DNA from: Flexifilum sp963727545 | GTDB taxonomy: Bacteria > Chloroflexota > Anaerolineae > Aggregatilineales > Phototrophicaceae | Length of the DNA stretch: 64,000 nt | Reading direction: 5' to 3' | Assembly (NCBI GenBank): GCA_963727545.1 | Contig: CAVSGS010000008.1 | Coordinates: 1 to 64,000, forward strand | In this document: positions 26,959 to 36,098 of the stretch, in pieces | How positions within the stretch are numbered: the stretch's first letter is position 1 | Layout of the letters: the number at the start of each line of letters is the position of its first letter | Position numbers and translations under genes: made by a program | Notes under the pieces: generated by a model | Told to the model about the DNA's origin: nothing | What the model saw: only the letters and a program-made list of their open reading frames with translations | Database searches by the model: none

Positions 26959-28170
26959 ATGCGATGGAAACTACTTTTGATCATGTTCGCCCTCTTGGTG
27001 GGCGTTTTTCCGGCGCAGGCACAAGAGGCGAGCGATCTGCTAGGGCGAATCAACGCCTTGCGCGCCGCGCACGGTCTGCCATCCCTGACGCTCAACAGCG
27101 CATTAGGCGTTGCGGCACAGCAGCAAGCGCAGTGGATCGTCGATAACGGGCAGATCAGCCACACCCACCCGGATGGATCGGGACCGCGCACGCGCGCGCT
27201 CAATGCGGGTTACCCCTCAACCAACGTCGGCGAGAATATCTACGGCGGCACCAACGCGACCGCCGGTGATGCGTGGACCTTCTGGATCAACTCGCCGATC
27301 CACTTCAACACCATGATCAGCCCCTATTTCAACGAACTGGGTATCGGCATCGCGCGCGGGAGCTGGGGCGCGGCTTACGTGTTCGTCTTCGGCGGCGCGA
27401 ACGTCGAGCCGGTGATCCGCACGAGCGGGGGTCAGGGTGGTTCGAACGCGGCAGCGGCTCCGGCGGGTCCGCCCGCTTACGTCGGCGGCGTGGACGAGCA
27501 CGGCAACATCAAGCACATTGTCCAGCCGGGCGATACGCTGGGCGACATCGCCCTGATCTACGGCTATACGTGGGGGGATTTGCCCTACATGATGCAGCTC
27601 AACGGGCTAGAAAACGTGCGCGACCTCGAAGTCGGCAGCACGTTCCTCGTGCCGCCCAAGGCGGGGACCTACACGCCGACGCCGGGCGACAATCCGGCTG
27701 ACGCTGCGGCTGGCGCTGCGGCTGGCGCTGCGGCGACCGAAGCGCCACCGGCTGATGCGCCGTCGACGGTCGAGGTCGCGCCGCTCGACATTGCGACGGC
27801 GACCCCAGAGCTACCGGACGTGGCGACCACGACTCCCTATGCTCCGCTCCAAGCGCCGACGGCAACTCCCGCCGCCGTGGTGGAGGTTTTGCCCACGGCG
27901 ACGCTGGCAATCAGCCCGACCAGCGCGATCGCGACCGCCGGGGCAAACATCGTGCCGCCGGGCTTCGACGACGATCCGACGCCGGGCGCGACCGAGATCG
28001 CGGCATTAGCGACGCCGGACGATCTGCGGGTGGTGACAGCGGACGTGGTGCCGCAGTCGCGCAGCACGATTCAGACGTGGATCGTGATCGCGCTGGCGGT
28101 GCAGGTCGTGATCGTGATCGGCGCGGGGATCGAGTTCGGGCGGCGAACGCTCAAGAAGCGAAGTAAGTGA
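26959..28170 (+). CDS. Secreted SCP/CAP-domain protein with LysM and C-terminal membrane anchor
   Basis: A 403-residue protein. Signal peptide LLLIMFALLVGVFPAQAQ; CAP/SCP domain at ~24-150 (LLGRINALRAAHGLPSLTLN, GQISHTHPDGSG, STNVGENIYGG, HFNTMISPYFNELGIGIA); LysM at ~180-230 (HIVQPGDTLGDIALIYGYTWGDL ... LEVGSTFLVPP). A long Ala/Pro/Thr-rich linker leads to a membrane helix (WIVIALAVQVVIVIGAGIEF) with a basic end. The LysM would hold the protein on peptidoglycan and the helix on the membrane. TACAAT at 26944-26949, 9 bases before the ATG, is too close to serve it with a normal leader. Confidence 0.85.
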   Translation: MRWKLLLIMFALLVGVFPAQAQEASDLLGRINALRAAHGLPSLTLNSALGVAAQQQAQWIVDNGQISHTHPDGSGPRTRALNAGYPSTNVGENIYGGTNATAGDAWTFWINSPIHFNTMISPYFNELGIGIARGSWGAAYVFVFGGANVEPVIRTSGGQGGSNAAAAPAGPPAYVGGVDEHGNIKHIVQPGDTLGDIALIYGYTWGDLPYMMQLNGLENVRDLEVGSTFLVPPKAGTYTPTPGDNPADAAAGAAAGAAATEAPPADAPSTVEVAPLDIATATPELPDVATTTPYAPLQAPTATPAAVVEVLPTATLAISPTSAIATAGANIVPPGFDDDPTPGATEIAALATPDDLRVVTADVVPQSRSTIQTWIVIALAVQVVIVIGAGIEFGRRTLKKRSK

Positions 28171-28491
28171 AACGGGCAGGTATTCGTTTTTAGTGCTTGG
28201 TTTTTAGCTAAAAACTAAGCGCGTAGGTGGTGTAAAGTGTCGCCGAGGGTTTATGCTCTTTAACACTTGGATACGGAGAACGGGCGCAGCACGCTGCGCC
28301 CCTACAACCCCTCACCCCCGACCCCTCTCCCACGCGAGCGGGGAGAGGGGAGACAACCGGCGATTTGAGAGGAACCTACCCCGTAAACCACATTAACCCC
28401 CGGCGAAGTAGCTTACTCTCTCAGTTCTCGGTGTTTAACTAAAAACTAACGACTAATTACTAATGACTGACAACCCATTGGGGAATTTTCC
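28171..28491. repeat. Intergenic repeats; no gene seen
   Basis: 28185-28215 has TTTTTAGTGCTTGGTTTTTAGC elements. 28282-28304 is a GGGCGCAGCACGCTGCGCCCCTAC hairpin. 28307-28353 is a CCCCTCACCCCCGACCCCTCTCC / GGGGAGAGGGGAG pair. 28420-28470 has AACTAAAAACTAACGACTAATTAC, again of the TTAGC family. Confidence 0.7.
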
Positions 28492-28941
28492 ATGCTGACG
28501 ACCATCCGCAAGTATGCGCGAGCCTTCGGGCTGGCGCTGCGCTACACGCTGCGGGGCGAACAACCGCCGCTGATGCAGGTGCGCACGCAGCATCCGCAGA
28601 TCGCGGCATGGTGGACGGAGACGAGTCGTTTGCTGGATGCGATCGAGCGGGCGGCGGATGCTGCCGGGATCGACGCGGCGGCACGGGACGCGCTGAAGCT
28701 GCACGTCGACAAGCACGACCTGAGCATGACCACGATCCTCGCGACGATTCGTTATCACGCCGAGCACGAATATCCGTATTTGCTGGCGCACACCGATGAA
28801 TTCAACAACGTCACCCTGCAAGCGATCAACCTCAACGATCGCTTTTTAGCCCGCCAGTTGAGCGACGCCGCCCCCTCGCAGTTGCAGCCCTCGATTGACG
28901 CCTTGGTCGCGCACCTCGACGCACTACCAGCAATTCAGTAG
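28492..28941 (+). CDS. Hypothetical helical protein
   Basis: A 149-residue cytoplasmic, helix-rich protein beginning MLTTIRKYARAFGLALRYTLRGEQPP. The middle (WTETSRLLDAIERAADAAGIDAAARDALKLHVDKHDLSMTTILATIRYHAEHEYPYLL) has several His (HVDKHD, RYHAEHEYP) that could bind a metal or haem. I recognise no family. A GGGGAA stretch precedes the ATG. The orphan Flp pilin follows after about 120 bases. Confidence 0.6.
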   Translation: MLTTIRKYARAFGLALRYTLRGEQPPLMQVRTQHPQIAAWWTETSRLLDAIERAADAAGIDAAARDALKLHVDKHDLSMTTILATIRYHAEHEYPYLLAHTDEFNNVTLQAINLNDRFLARQLSDAAPSQLQPSIDALVAHLDALPAIQ

Positions 28942-29060
28942 AACGTAAGAAATTCTTCACAAAAAATTCGTGACCTTAAGGTTGTAACGGAAAAAACTTG
29001 TGGTAGCATGAACTTAGCACAAATTGCTGGTGCATCATCATTCATTCAGGAGAAATCATC

Positions 29061-29207
29061 ATGATGTATATGCCCCGTGAAGAAGGTCAAGGTCTCGTAG
29101 AATATGCCTTGATCCTTGTCTTGGTTGCCGTCGTGGTCATCGTCATTCTGGCGCTGCTCGGACCCGCCATCGGCAACATTTTCTCGAACGTCATCAACAC
29201 GCTCTAA
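29061..29207 (+). CDS. Flp-type class IV pilin (48 residues)
   Basis: A short protein MMYMPREEGQGLVEYALILV... with the Flp/Fap signature: a basic/acidic leader ending in Gly11, then LVEYALIL, where Glu is at +3 of the mature chain, and an unbroken hydrophobic helix. A prepilin peptidase would cut after Gly11. AGGAGAAA stands eight bases upstream and a strong terminator follows, so it is transcribed alone and probably highly. No tad assembly genes are in the window; the only prepilin peptidase seen is the archaellum-linked one at 40513. Confidence 0.9.
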   Translation: MMYMPREEGQGLVEYALILVLVAVVVIVILALLGPAIGNIFSNVINTL

Positions 29208-29226
29208 AACCAATCAGCTCGGTACG

Positions 29227-29270
29227 AAAAATCTGGCGCTGTCCGCATGGCAGCGCCAGATTTTTGTTTT
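29227..29270 (+). terminator. Strong Rho-independent terminator after the Flp pilin
   Basis: AAAAATCTGGCGCTG (29227-29241), nine-base loop, CAGCGCCAGATTTTT (29251-29265), then GTTTT. A 15-pair stem, fully complementary, could also act for minus-strand transcripts. Confidence 0.95.
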
Positions 29271-29373
29271 AAATCGATGAGAGTATCGCCAATTTTTTGT
29301 GAAATCATTACCACTTCGCCCCCATTTTGTGATAAAAATAGGTATCGGTTTTGGGTTCAACTGTAGGCTATCA

Positions 29374-29679
29374 ATGGAAACCCTGTATTCGGAACTTGAA
29401 ACGGCGATGGAAGCCGAACTAACACCAAAAATCCTCGACATTCTGGTCGATCTTGCTGAGATTGCGCTGACCAATGGCGATCAAGACACCGCCGTTGAGA
29501 TTCTGGCGCTGGCGTTGAATTATCCGATGCGAGTCGAGACGCTGGAACGCGCCGAAGCGATGTTTTCCGAGCTGGAACTGGAACTCTGCCCGCGCGCGAT
29601 CTGGGATGCTTGCGATCAGGCGCAGCGGATGACGCTCGACGACATGGTGCTGCGGATTCTGAGAGAGTCGGCGGAGTAG
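29374..29679 (+). CDS. Small TPR-like helical protein
   Basis: From ATG 29374 a 101-residue protein (METLYSELETAMEAELTPKILDILVDLAEIALTNGDQDTAVEILALALNYP). The segment ALALNYPMRVETLERAEAMFSELELEL resembles the final helices seen after TPR arrays in Chloroflexota signalling proteins, here as a stand-alone gene. A start at 29299 would add 25 residues unlike the rest. Function unknown. Confidence 0.55.
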   Translation: METLYSELETAMEAELTPKILDILVDLAEIALTNGDQDTAVEILALALNYPMRVETLERAEAMFSELELELCPRAIWDACDQAQRMTLDDMVLRILRESAE

Positions 29680-29776
29680 CGCAAGAGAAGTACCGAGTGC
29701 TGAGCAATGAGTGCTGAGTAAGGGCGTTCTCTAGCAGCGCCGTGATTTAGCGCAGGTTTCTCGAAGAATGGATACC

Positions 29777-29804
29777 GTAGGGGCGTAATATATTACGCCC
29801 CTAC
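29777..29804. repeat. GTAGGGGCGTAATATATTACGCCCCTAC hairpin
   Basis: A perfect copy of the hairpin family with core GTAATATATTAC; an identical copy lies at 53293-53320. It sits just downstream of the convergent htpG copy. Confidence 0.85.
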
Positions 29805-29832
29805 ATTAGATTCTCCCCCTACAAATGCGCGT

Positions 29833-31798
29833 TTATTCCTCGGTTGCTTCGTCTGCCGCGTCGGTTTCGGCGGGAGCAGACTCGGCTTCGTGCGCCGGTG
29901 CTGATCCGCCGGTTGCCGCCTGCATCAGCGTATACAACCGCTGCGCCATCGACGCCGGGTCGGGGTGGATGCCGTCTTGCAGCAGCGCGGTCTCGAAAAC
30001 CTGCTCGACCACCGTGTCGATCAGCGGGTTGTCGGGCGACGTTGCGATCAGGTTGCTGAGGTTGTGCAGCAGCGGATGCTTGGCGTTGAGTTCGAGAATC
30101 TTGACCGGCAGCTCGTAGTCCCGATCCATCAAGCGGTTGATGCGGAACATATTCCGCTGCGGATCGTTGTCCTTGCTGACCAAGCGCGCCGGACTGCCGA
30201 CGAGGTTCTTGCTCTCGCGGACTTCGACCACCCGGTCGCCGAGCAGGTCGGCGAAGCGCTGGCGCACCGAGCCGAAATCGGCTTGCGGCAGCGGCTCTTC
30301 TTCGGCGGCTTCTTCTTCCGCTTGGACTTCCCCGATTTCACTCAAATCAATGTCGGCTTCGTCGGCGGCGCGCAGCTTGTGCCCGTCAAATTCGCTCAAG
30401 CCCATCAACAGGATCGGGTCAACCGGGTCGCTGAAGTAGAGCACCTCGATCCCGCGCTGGCGGAAGCTGTCGAGATGCGGGCTGCGGCTGGCGCTGGCGA
30501 AATCCTCGCCCAGCACGTAGTAAATGTCGGTCTGCCCCTTGACCATCCGGCTCACGTAATCCGCCAGCGTCGTCCAGTCGTCGGCGTTGTCGGAATGGGT
30601 GCTGGGGAAGAGCAGCAGCGGCTCGATGTCGGCGTGATCGGCGGGGCTGACGGCGATCCCCTGCTTGAGCATCCGCCCGAAGGCGGCGAAAATCTGGTGA
30701 TACTGCTCCGGCTCTTTGGTCATGGTGCGCTTGAGTTCGCTCAAGACCTTGCCGGTGAGCGTCTTCTTGAGCGTCGCCATGATGCGGGTCGCCTGCACGC
30801 TCTCGCGCGAGACGTTGAGCGGCAGGTCTTCGCTGTCAACCACGCCCTGCACGAACTGGAGATATTCGGGCAGCAGGTCGGTGGTGTATTCCTGAATCAG
30901 AATTTTGCGGGCGTAGAGCTTCAGCCCCGGCTCGCGGCGCAGGCTGAGCATACTCCGCTCCGGGCTGGCGGGGACGTAGAGCAGCGCGTAGAACTGGAGC
31001 GGCACGTCGGCGCGCATGTAGATGCGCAGCAGCGGGTCTTCGAAGTCGAGCGTGAGCATCTTGTAGAAGTCGTTGTACTGCTCGTCGGTGACTTCTTTGG
31101 GGTCCTGCCGCCAGATCGCCTGCTGCTTATTGACGGCTTCTTCGCTGTCGCCGACGTAAATCGGGAAGGCGATGTAATCGGAGTGGCGGCGGACGATGTC
31201 GTTGAGCGTCCACGTCTGCAAGAAGTCTTTGGCGTCGTCCTTGAGCGTGATGATCACGTCGGTGCCGCGCGTTTCGCGCTCGGCTGGGTTCGATGCTGTA
31301 GCTGTCGCTGCCGTCCGATTCCCAGACCCACGCCTGCTCGTCGGGGTTGGCGGAGCGGCTGACGACGCGGACCTTATCGGCGACCATGAAGACCGAGTAG
31401 AAGCCGACGCCGAACTGCCCGATCAACTCTTGGGCGGAGACGCCTTCCGCCTGCGCCTGCTTGAGCGCTTCGACGAAGGTTTTCGCGCCGCTGTGGGCAA
31501 TCGTGCCGAGGTTGTTGATCAGGTCGTCGTGAGTCATGCCGATGCCGGTGTCGCTGATGGTCAGCGTCCCGGCTTCGTCGTCGGGCTTGATCTCGATGTA
31601 GAGTTCGGCGTCGGAGTCGAGCACGTTCTGGTTGGTCAACTGCTCGAACTGGACGCGGTTGAGCGCGTCCGACGCATTCGAGATCAACTCGCGCAGGAAA
31701 ATCTCGCGGTCGGTGTAGAGCGAGTGGATCAAAATATTGAGTAACTGCTGAATTTCTGCCTTAAAAGCGTGTTGTTCGTTGTGTTCGTTCACTGCCAT
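29833..31798 (-). pseudogene. htpG: HtpG (Hsp90) second copy, frameshifted in the ATPase domain
   Basis: Hsp90 chaperone copy A. From ATG 31798 it reads MAVNEHNEQHAFKAEIQQLLNILIHSLYTDREIFLRELISNASDALNR and runs to DSYSIEP. There an extra C near 31287, absent from copy B (GCTCGGCTGGG against GCTCGGTGGG), breaks the frame. The rest is open to 29833 and ends with the acidic tail ETDAADEATEE. The indel is inside the N-terminal ATP-binding region, so without correction only a short fragment and an untranslated middle/C-terminal part remain. The comparison with copy B makes a one-base insertion certain as read; whether it is biological needs reads. Confidence 0.85.
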
Positions 31799-33887
31799 GA
31801 GCGATCTAAATCCTCGTGCATTCACGTTAACGGATTAACCGTAGCACAGCCGTGTAAGAAAGGGACGGTTGCTTCGTCTGCCGCGTCGGTTTCGGCGGGA
31901 GCAGCGCGGCTTCGTGCGCTGGTGCTGATCCGCCGGTTGCCGCCTGCATGAGCGTATACAACCGCTGCGCCATCGACGCCGGGTCGGGGTGGATGCCGTC
32001 TTGCAGCAGCGCGGTCTCGAAAACCTGCTCGACCACCGTGTCGATCAGCGGGTTGTCGGGCGACGTTGCGATCAGGTTGCTGAGGTTGTGCAGCAGCGGA
32101 TGCTTGGCGTTGAGTTCGAGAATCTTGACCGGCAGCTCGTAGTCCCGATCGATCAAGCGGTTGATGCGGAACATATTCCGCTGCGGATCGTTGTCCTTGC
32201 TGACCAAGCGCGCCGGACTGCCGACGAGATTCTTGCTCTCGCGGACTTCGACCACCCGGTCGCCGAGCAGGTCGGCGAAGCGCTGGCGCACCGAGCCGAA
32301 ATCGGCTTGCGGCAGCGGCTCTTCTTCGGCGGCTTCTTCTTCCGCTTGGACTTCCCCGATTTCACTCAAATCAATGTCGGCTTCGTCGGCGGCGCGCAGC
32401 TTGTGCCCGTCAAATTCGCTCAAGCCCATCAACAGGATCGGGTCAACCGGATCGCTGAAGTAGAGCACCTCGATCCCGCGCTGGCGGAAGCTGTCGAGGT
32501 GCGGGCTGCGGCTGGCGCTGGCGAAATCCTCGCCCAGCACGTAGTAAATGTCGGTCTGCCCCTTGACCATCCGGCTCACGTAATCCGCCAGCGTCGTCCA
32601 GTCGTCGGCGTTGTCGGAATGGGTGCTGGGGAACAACAGCAGCGGCTCGATGTCGGCGTGATCGGCGGGGCTGACGGCGATCCCCTGCTTGAGCATCCGC
32701 CCGAAGGCGGCGAAAATCTGGTGATACTGCTCCGGCTCTTTGGTCATGGTGCGCTTGAGTTCGCTCAAGACCTTGCCGGTGAGCGTCTTCTTGAGCGTCG
32801 CCATGATGCGGGTCGCCTGCACGCTCTCGCGCGAGACGTTGAGCGGCAGGTCTTCGCTGTCGACCACGCCCTGCACGAACTGGAGATATTCGGGCAGCAG
32901 GTCGGTGGTGTATTCCTGAATCAGAATTTTGCGGGCGTAGAGTTTCAGCCCCGGCTCGCGGCGCAGGCTGAGCATACTCCGCTCCGGGCTGGCGGGGACG
33001 TAGAGCAGCGCGTAGAACTGGAGCGGCACGTCGGCGCGCATGTAGATGCGCAGCAGCGGGTCCTCGAAGTCGAGCGTGAGCATCTTGTAGAAGTCGTTGT
33101 ACTGCTCGTCGGTGACTTCTTTGGGGTCCTGCCGCCAGATCGCCTGCTGCTTATTGACAGCTTCTTCGCTGTCGCCGACGTAAATCGGGAAGGCGATGTA
33201 ATCCGAGTGGCGGCGGACGATGTCGTTGAGCGTCCACGTCTGCAAGAAGTCTTTGGCGTCGTCCTTGAGCGTGATGATCACGTCGGTGCCGCGCGTTTCG
33301 CGCTCGGTGGGTTCGATGCTGTAGCTGTCGCTGCCGTCCGATTCCCAGACCCACGCCTGCTCGTCGGGGTTGGCGGAGCGGCTGACGACGCGGACCTTAT
33401 CGGCGACCATGAAGACCGAGTAGAAGCCGACGCCGAACTGCCCGATCAACTCTTGGGCGGAGACGCCTTCCGCCTGCGCCTGCTTGAGCGCTTCGACGAA
33501 GGTTTTCGCGCCGCTGTGGGCAATCGTGCCGAGGTTGTTGATCAGGTCGTCGTGAGTCATGCCGATGCCGGTGTCGCTGATGGTCAGCGTCCCGGCTTCG
33601 TCGTCGGGCTTGATCTCGATGTAGAGTTCGGCGTCGGAGTCGAGCACGTTCTGATTGGTCAACTGCTCGAACTGGACGCGGTTGAGCGCGTCCGACGCAT
33701 TCGAGATCAACTCGCGCAGGAAAATCTCGCGGTCAGTGTAGAGCGAGTGGATCAAAATATTGAGTAGCTGCTGAATTTCTGCCTTAAAAGCGTGTTGTTC
33801 GTTGTGTTCATTCACTGCCATGACAATCTAAATCCTCGTGCATTCACGTTAACGGATTAACCGTAGCACAGCCGTGTAAGAAAGGGA
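29841..33887. repeat. Head-to-tail tandem duplication of a 2.02-kb htpG unit
   Basis: Unit A is 29841-31865 and unit B is 31866-33887, directly abutting. Both include nearly all of htpG and the same upstream tract (CTAAATCCTCGTGCATTCAC ... AAAGGGA). They differ by scattered substitutions and three one-base indels (C-terminal tail, ATPase domain, upstream tract). At the junction AAAGGGA of one unit meets CGGTTGCTTC of the other, with no visible microhomology. Confidence 0.93.
31827..33821 (-). CDS. htpG: Molecular chaperone HtpG (Hsp90), intact copy with altered tail
   Basis: A 664-residue ATP-dependent chaperone. The N-terminal GHKL ATPase is intact: ELISNASDALNR (catalytic Glu/Asn), DTGIGMT, GTIAHSGAK, GQFGVGFYSVF. 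Middle and C-terminal domains follow in frame. Compared with copy A one base is missing near 31912, so the last ~27 residues (ALLPPKPTRQTKQPSLSYTAVLRLIR) replace the acidic tail and run through the duplication junction. The change lies after the dimerisation core, so the protein should work. Its upstream region is shared with copy A. Confidence 0.93.
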   Translation of the reverse strand: MAVNEHNEQHAFKAEIQQLLNILIHSLYTDREIFLRELISNASDALNRVQFEQLTNQNVLDSDAELYIEIKPDDEAGTLTISDTGIGMTHDDLINNLGTIAHSGAKTFVEALKQAQAEGVSAQELIGQFGVGFYSVFMVADKVRVVSRSANPDEQAWVWESDGSDSYSIEPTERETRGTDVIITLKDDAKDFLQTWTLNDIVRRHSDYIAFPIYVGDSEEAVNKQQAIWRQDPKEVTDEQYNDFYKMLTLDFEDPLLRIYMRADVPLQFYALLYVPASPERSMLSLRREPGLKLYARKILIQEYTTDLLPEYLQFVQGVVDSEDLPLNVSRESVQATRIMATLKKTLTGKVLSELKRTMTKEPEQYHQIFAAFGRMLKQGIAVSPADHADIEPLLLFPSTHSDNADDWTTLADYVSRMVKGQTDIYYVLGEDFASASRSPHLDSFRQRGIEVLYFSDPVDPILLMGLSEFDGHKLRAADEADIDLSEIGEVQAEEEAAEEEPLPQADFGSVRQRFADLLGDRVVEVRESKNLVGSPARLVSKDNDPQRNMFRINRLIDRDYELPVKILELNAKHPLLHNLSNLIATSPDNPLIDTVVEQVFETALLQDGIHPDPASMAQRLYTLMQAATGGSAPAHEAALLPPKPTRQTKQPSLSYTAVLRLIR

Positions 33888-33964
33888 TAAAAATCTAGCT
33901 CGCGGCGTCGATTTTGGGAGGCGCATCGTCGTGGTATCACCACTGATAAACAGCTTCTAACTTT

Positions 33965-34076
33965 ACCTCACCCCCTGCCCCCTCTCCACGTCGTGGAGAG
34001 GGGGTAAAAACAGGTTACAAAGGGTGTTTAAAGTCCCCTCGCCATGCAATGGAGAGGGGATTTAGGGGTGAGGTAA
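33965..34076. repeat. Paired CCTCACCCCC / GGGGTGAGGTAA elements
   Basis: CCTCACCCCCTGCCCCCTCTCCACGTCGTGGAGAGGGGG followed by CCCCTCGCCATGCAATGGAGAGGGGATTTAGGGGTGAGG as two mirrored halves; a related block is at 21694-21800. The 33822-34121 spacer holds no gene. Confidence 0.75.
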
Positions 34077-34121
34077 GGTTACTACGCTATCGTGTGGTGC
34101 TGTCACAGGCGTAGGGATTGG

Positions 34122-35198
34122 CTAGCTAGCGAGATCGATCACGTAGGCGGCTGAGCCGTCGTCCGAGCCGAACAGCCCGCCAACCACCAGCCTCGAACCG
34201 TCGGCGGTGAAGGCGACGCTGGTCACGTTGGGCGCGACTTGCAGATCATCGGGCAGCGTGAAGACCGGCTGCGCCTGCGCTCCGGCGGCAAAGTCGGCGA
34301 CGTAGACCGCGCCGGTCGCGCGATCCGCCCACGCCAGTTTGCTCAGGTCAGGCGTGACGGCAAAGCCCGCCGCGCCCGCGTCCAGCACCAGCGTCTCGGT
34401 TTGCGTCGCCAAATCCCAGACGTGCATCTGCTTGTCGCCGCCGTCGAAGTAGACCAACTGGCTGCTGTCACTGGAGAAGGCGAAGGCGCGGATGTTGAAC
34501 TGTCCGAATTTTTCGGAACTGGGGCGCAGCGCCGTGCGTTCGCCGCTGGCGAGATCCCACAGGTAGACCGCATCGTTGGCGGTCGAGGTCGCCAGCCAGT
34601 GACCATCCGGCGAAACCGCCGCGCCCGCGATGACGACATCGCCATGAGCGGGATACTGGGCATAATTGCCGTAGTCGGTGAAACTGTCGAAATGCTCGCC
34701 GATCAACTGCGTGATCGCCCCGCTGTCGAGGTCGAGGATGCCCAGCAGCATCTCGCCAGCGCGGTAGATCACGTGCGTGCCGTCGCCGAGGAACTGGACC
34801 CATGTGCTGTTGAAGGTGTAGGTCGGGATGGTCTCGATCAGGCTCAAATCGGCGACGTTCCACAGGTTCAGGTCGCCGTTACGATGAAACGTGATCAACT
34901 GGCTGCCGTCGGGACTGAAGTCGGCGGCGCTGACCCAGTCGGTGAAGCCGCTCAGGGTGCCGATCGCATCGCCGCTGCTCAGGTCGAACAGGTGCACCGC
35001 GATCAGGTCGGGCGTGGGCGCAGTGTCGTAGATGAAAGCGTTCGCGTAGGTGGCGAGCGTGTGTCCATCCGGCGAGAGTTGAATATTTGCCGCCTTGCTG
35101 TCAAGGGCGATGCGCGTGACGCCGGACGTGTCTTGAGCGGATAGACCGGCAGCCGGGAGCAGCAATAGTAACATCACGGCGAGGAATAAGCGTTTCAT
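34122..35198 (-). CDS. Exported WD40-like beta-propeller protein
   Basis: A 358-residue secreted protein. The ATG at 35198 follows CGAGGTG and begins a signal peptide (MKRLFLAVMLLLLLPAAGLSAQ). Repeats of the WD40 pattern follow: NIQLSPDGHTLATYANAF, AADFSPDGSQLITFHRNGDLNLWNV, AAVSPDGHWLATSTANDAVYLWDLASG, AFAFSSDSSQLVYFDGGDKQMHVWDLAT, AFTADGSRLVVGGLFG. About six to seven blades fill the protein, with no enzyme motif. Probably an extracellular binding scaffold. Confidence 0.82.
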   Translation of the reverse strand: MKRLFLAVMLLLLLPAAGLSAQDTSGVTRIALDSKAANIQLSPDGHTLATYANAFIYDTAPTPDLIAVHLFDLSSGDAIGTLSGFTDWVSAADFSPDGSQLITFHRNGDLNLWNVADLSLIETIPTYTFNSTWVQFLGDGTHVIYRAGEMLLGILDLDSGAITQLIGEHFDSFTDYGNYAQYPAHGDVVIAGAAVSPDGHWLATSTANDAVYLWDLASGERTALRPSSEKFGQFNIRAFAFSSDSSQLVYFDGGDKQMHVWDLATQTETLVLDAGAAGFAVTPDLSKLAWADRATGAVYVADFAAGAQAQPVFTLPDDLQVAPNVTSVAFTADGSRLVVGGLFGSDDGSAAYVIDLAS

Positions 35199-35234
35199 AG
35201 AGACACCTCGAATTCGATTGAGCAATTATCCAAT

Positions 35235-36035
35235 TTATTCGATGACCACAACGTCGTCGCCAACGTGGAGCGTGCCGCCGCTGGTGCGGTGGATCGCGTT
35301 CTGACCGAACATCGCGCCGCCGTTCTGACCGATGCGATAGGTCGCCAGCGTGCGCAGCGGCTCCTTGCCGCGCGCTGCCGTCACCTGATCGGTGGTGGTG
35401 ATGGCGCAGCGCGCGCAGGGCTTGACCACGTCGATTTCGACGTCGCCCGCGCGGATCGCCCGCCACGTGTCCTCAGCATATGGTTCAGTGTCGGTGACGA
35501 CGATGTTGGGGCGGAAACGGTTCATCGGCAGCGGCGTTTCCAAGCGGCGGTTGAGATCCGTCAGCGATGCCTCGGAGATGATCAGGAAAGGGAAGCCATC
35601 GGCAAAGCCAACCCGATCGGTTGGGCGCGGGGCGTATTTGGGACTGACCGGGCGCACGGCATCGTCGGCGAAGCGGACGAGGCGGCAGTCGTGCTCCAAG
35701 AAGGTGCTGAACCACGCCGCGACCGGATCGCCTTGATCGATGGCGCTGATGCCGCTGTCCTTCCAGACCGATACGCCGACGCCCGCGCCGGGTTGATCGA
35801 TGGGCAGTTCGATGCTGCCGACGCCGGGAGCGGTCAGGCGCAGGCAGTCGTCCTCAAGGGTGGGCTGGATCAGCGCCATGCGGGGCAGTTCGCGCTGGGT
35901 GAGAAAACGCCGGTCGGCGTCGACCAGCAGCCAGCGGCGGTCGTTGACGAAGCCGGTCACGCCGATCGGCGCGGCGGCAAGGCTGAGTCCGGCGCAGGAT
36001 TTAATCGGGTAAATGTTGATCTGCGAAACGCGCAT
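35235..36035 (-). CDS. MOSC-domain molybdenum-cofactor protein (YcbX/mARC-like)
   Basis: A 266-residue protein. Residues 1-115 are the MOSC N-terminal beta barrel (VSQINIYPIKSCAGLSL, NDRRWLLVDADRRFLTQRELPRMALI). The MOSC core follows, with FRPNIVVTDTEPYAEDTW and DVVKPCARCAITTTDQ, where the Cys of KPCARC is the expected molybdenum ligand. Homologues reduce N-hydroxylated compounds with electron transfer partners. It stands in front of a membrane protein and F420-related genes but separated by spacers. Confidence 0.85.
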   Translation of the reverse strand: MRVSQINIYPIKSCAGLSLAAAPIGVTGFVNDRRWLLVDADRRFLTQRELPRMALIQPTLEDDCLRLTAPGVGSIELPIDQPGAGVGVSVWKDSGISAIDQGDPVAAWFSTFLEHDCRLVRFADDAVRPVSPKYAPRPTDRVGFADGFPFLIISEASLTDLNRRLETPLPMNRFRPNIVVTDTEPYAEDTWRAIRAGDVEIDVVKPCARCAITTTDQVTAARGKEPLRTLATYRIGQNGGAMFGQNAIHRTSGGTLHVGDDVVVIE

Positions 36036-36098
36036 GAGTTCCCCTCAAATCAGGCGATGAAGCTGAGCCGATTAAGCATAACATACAACGGTGGCGGA

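Noticed and set aside
31989..33767. Long plus-strand frame opposite htpG (592 codons), with a similar one at 29965-31362
   Set aside because: Antisense to a clearly conserved HtpG, rich in Arg/Val/Glu as expected for an antisense shadow, duplicated with the gene, and without family resemblance.
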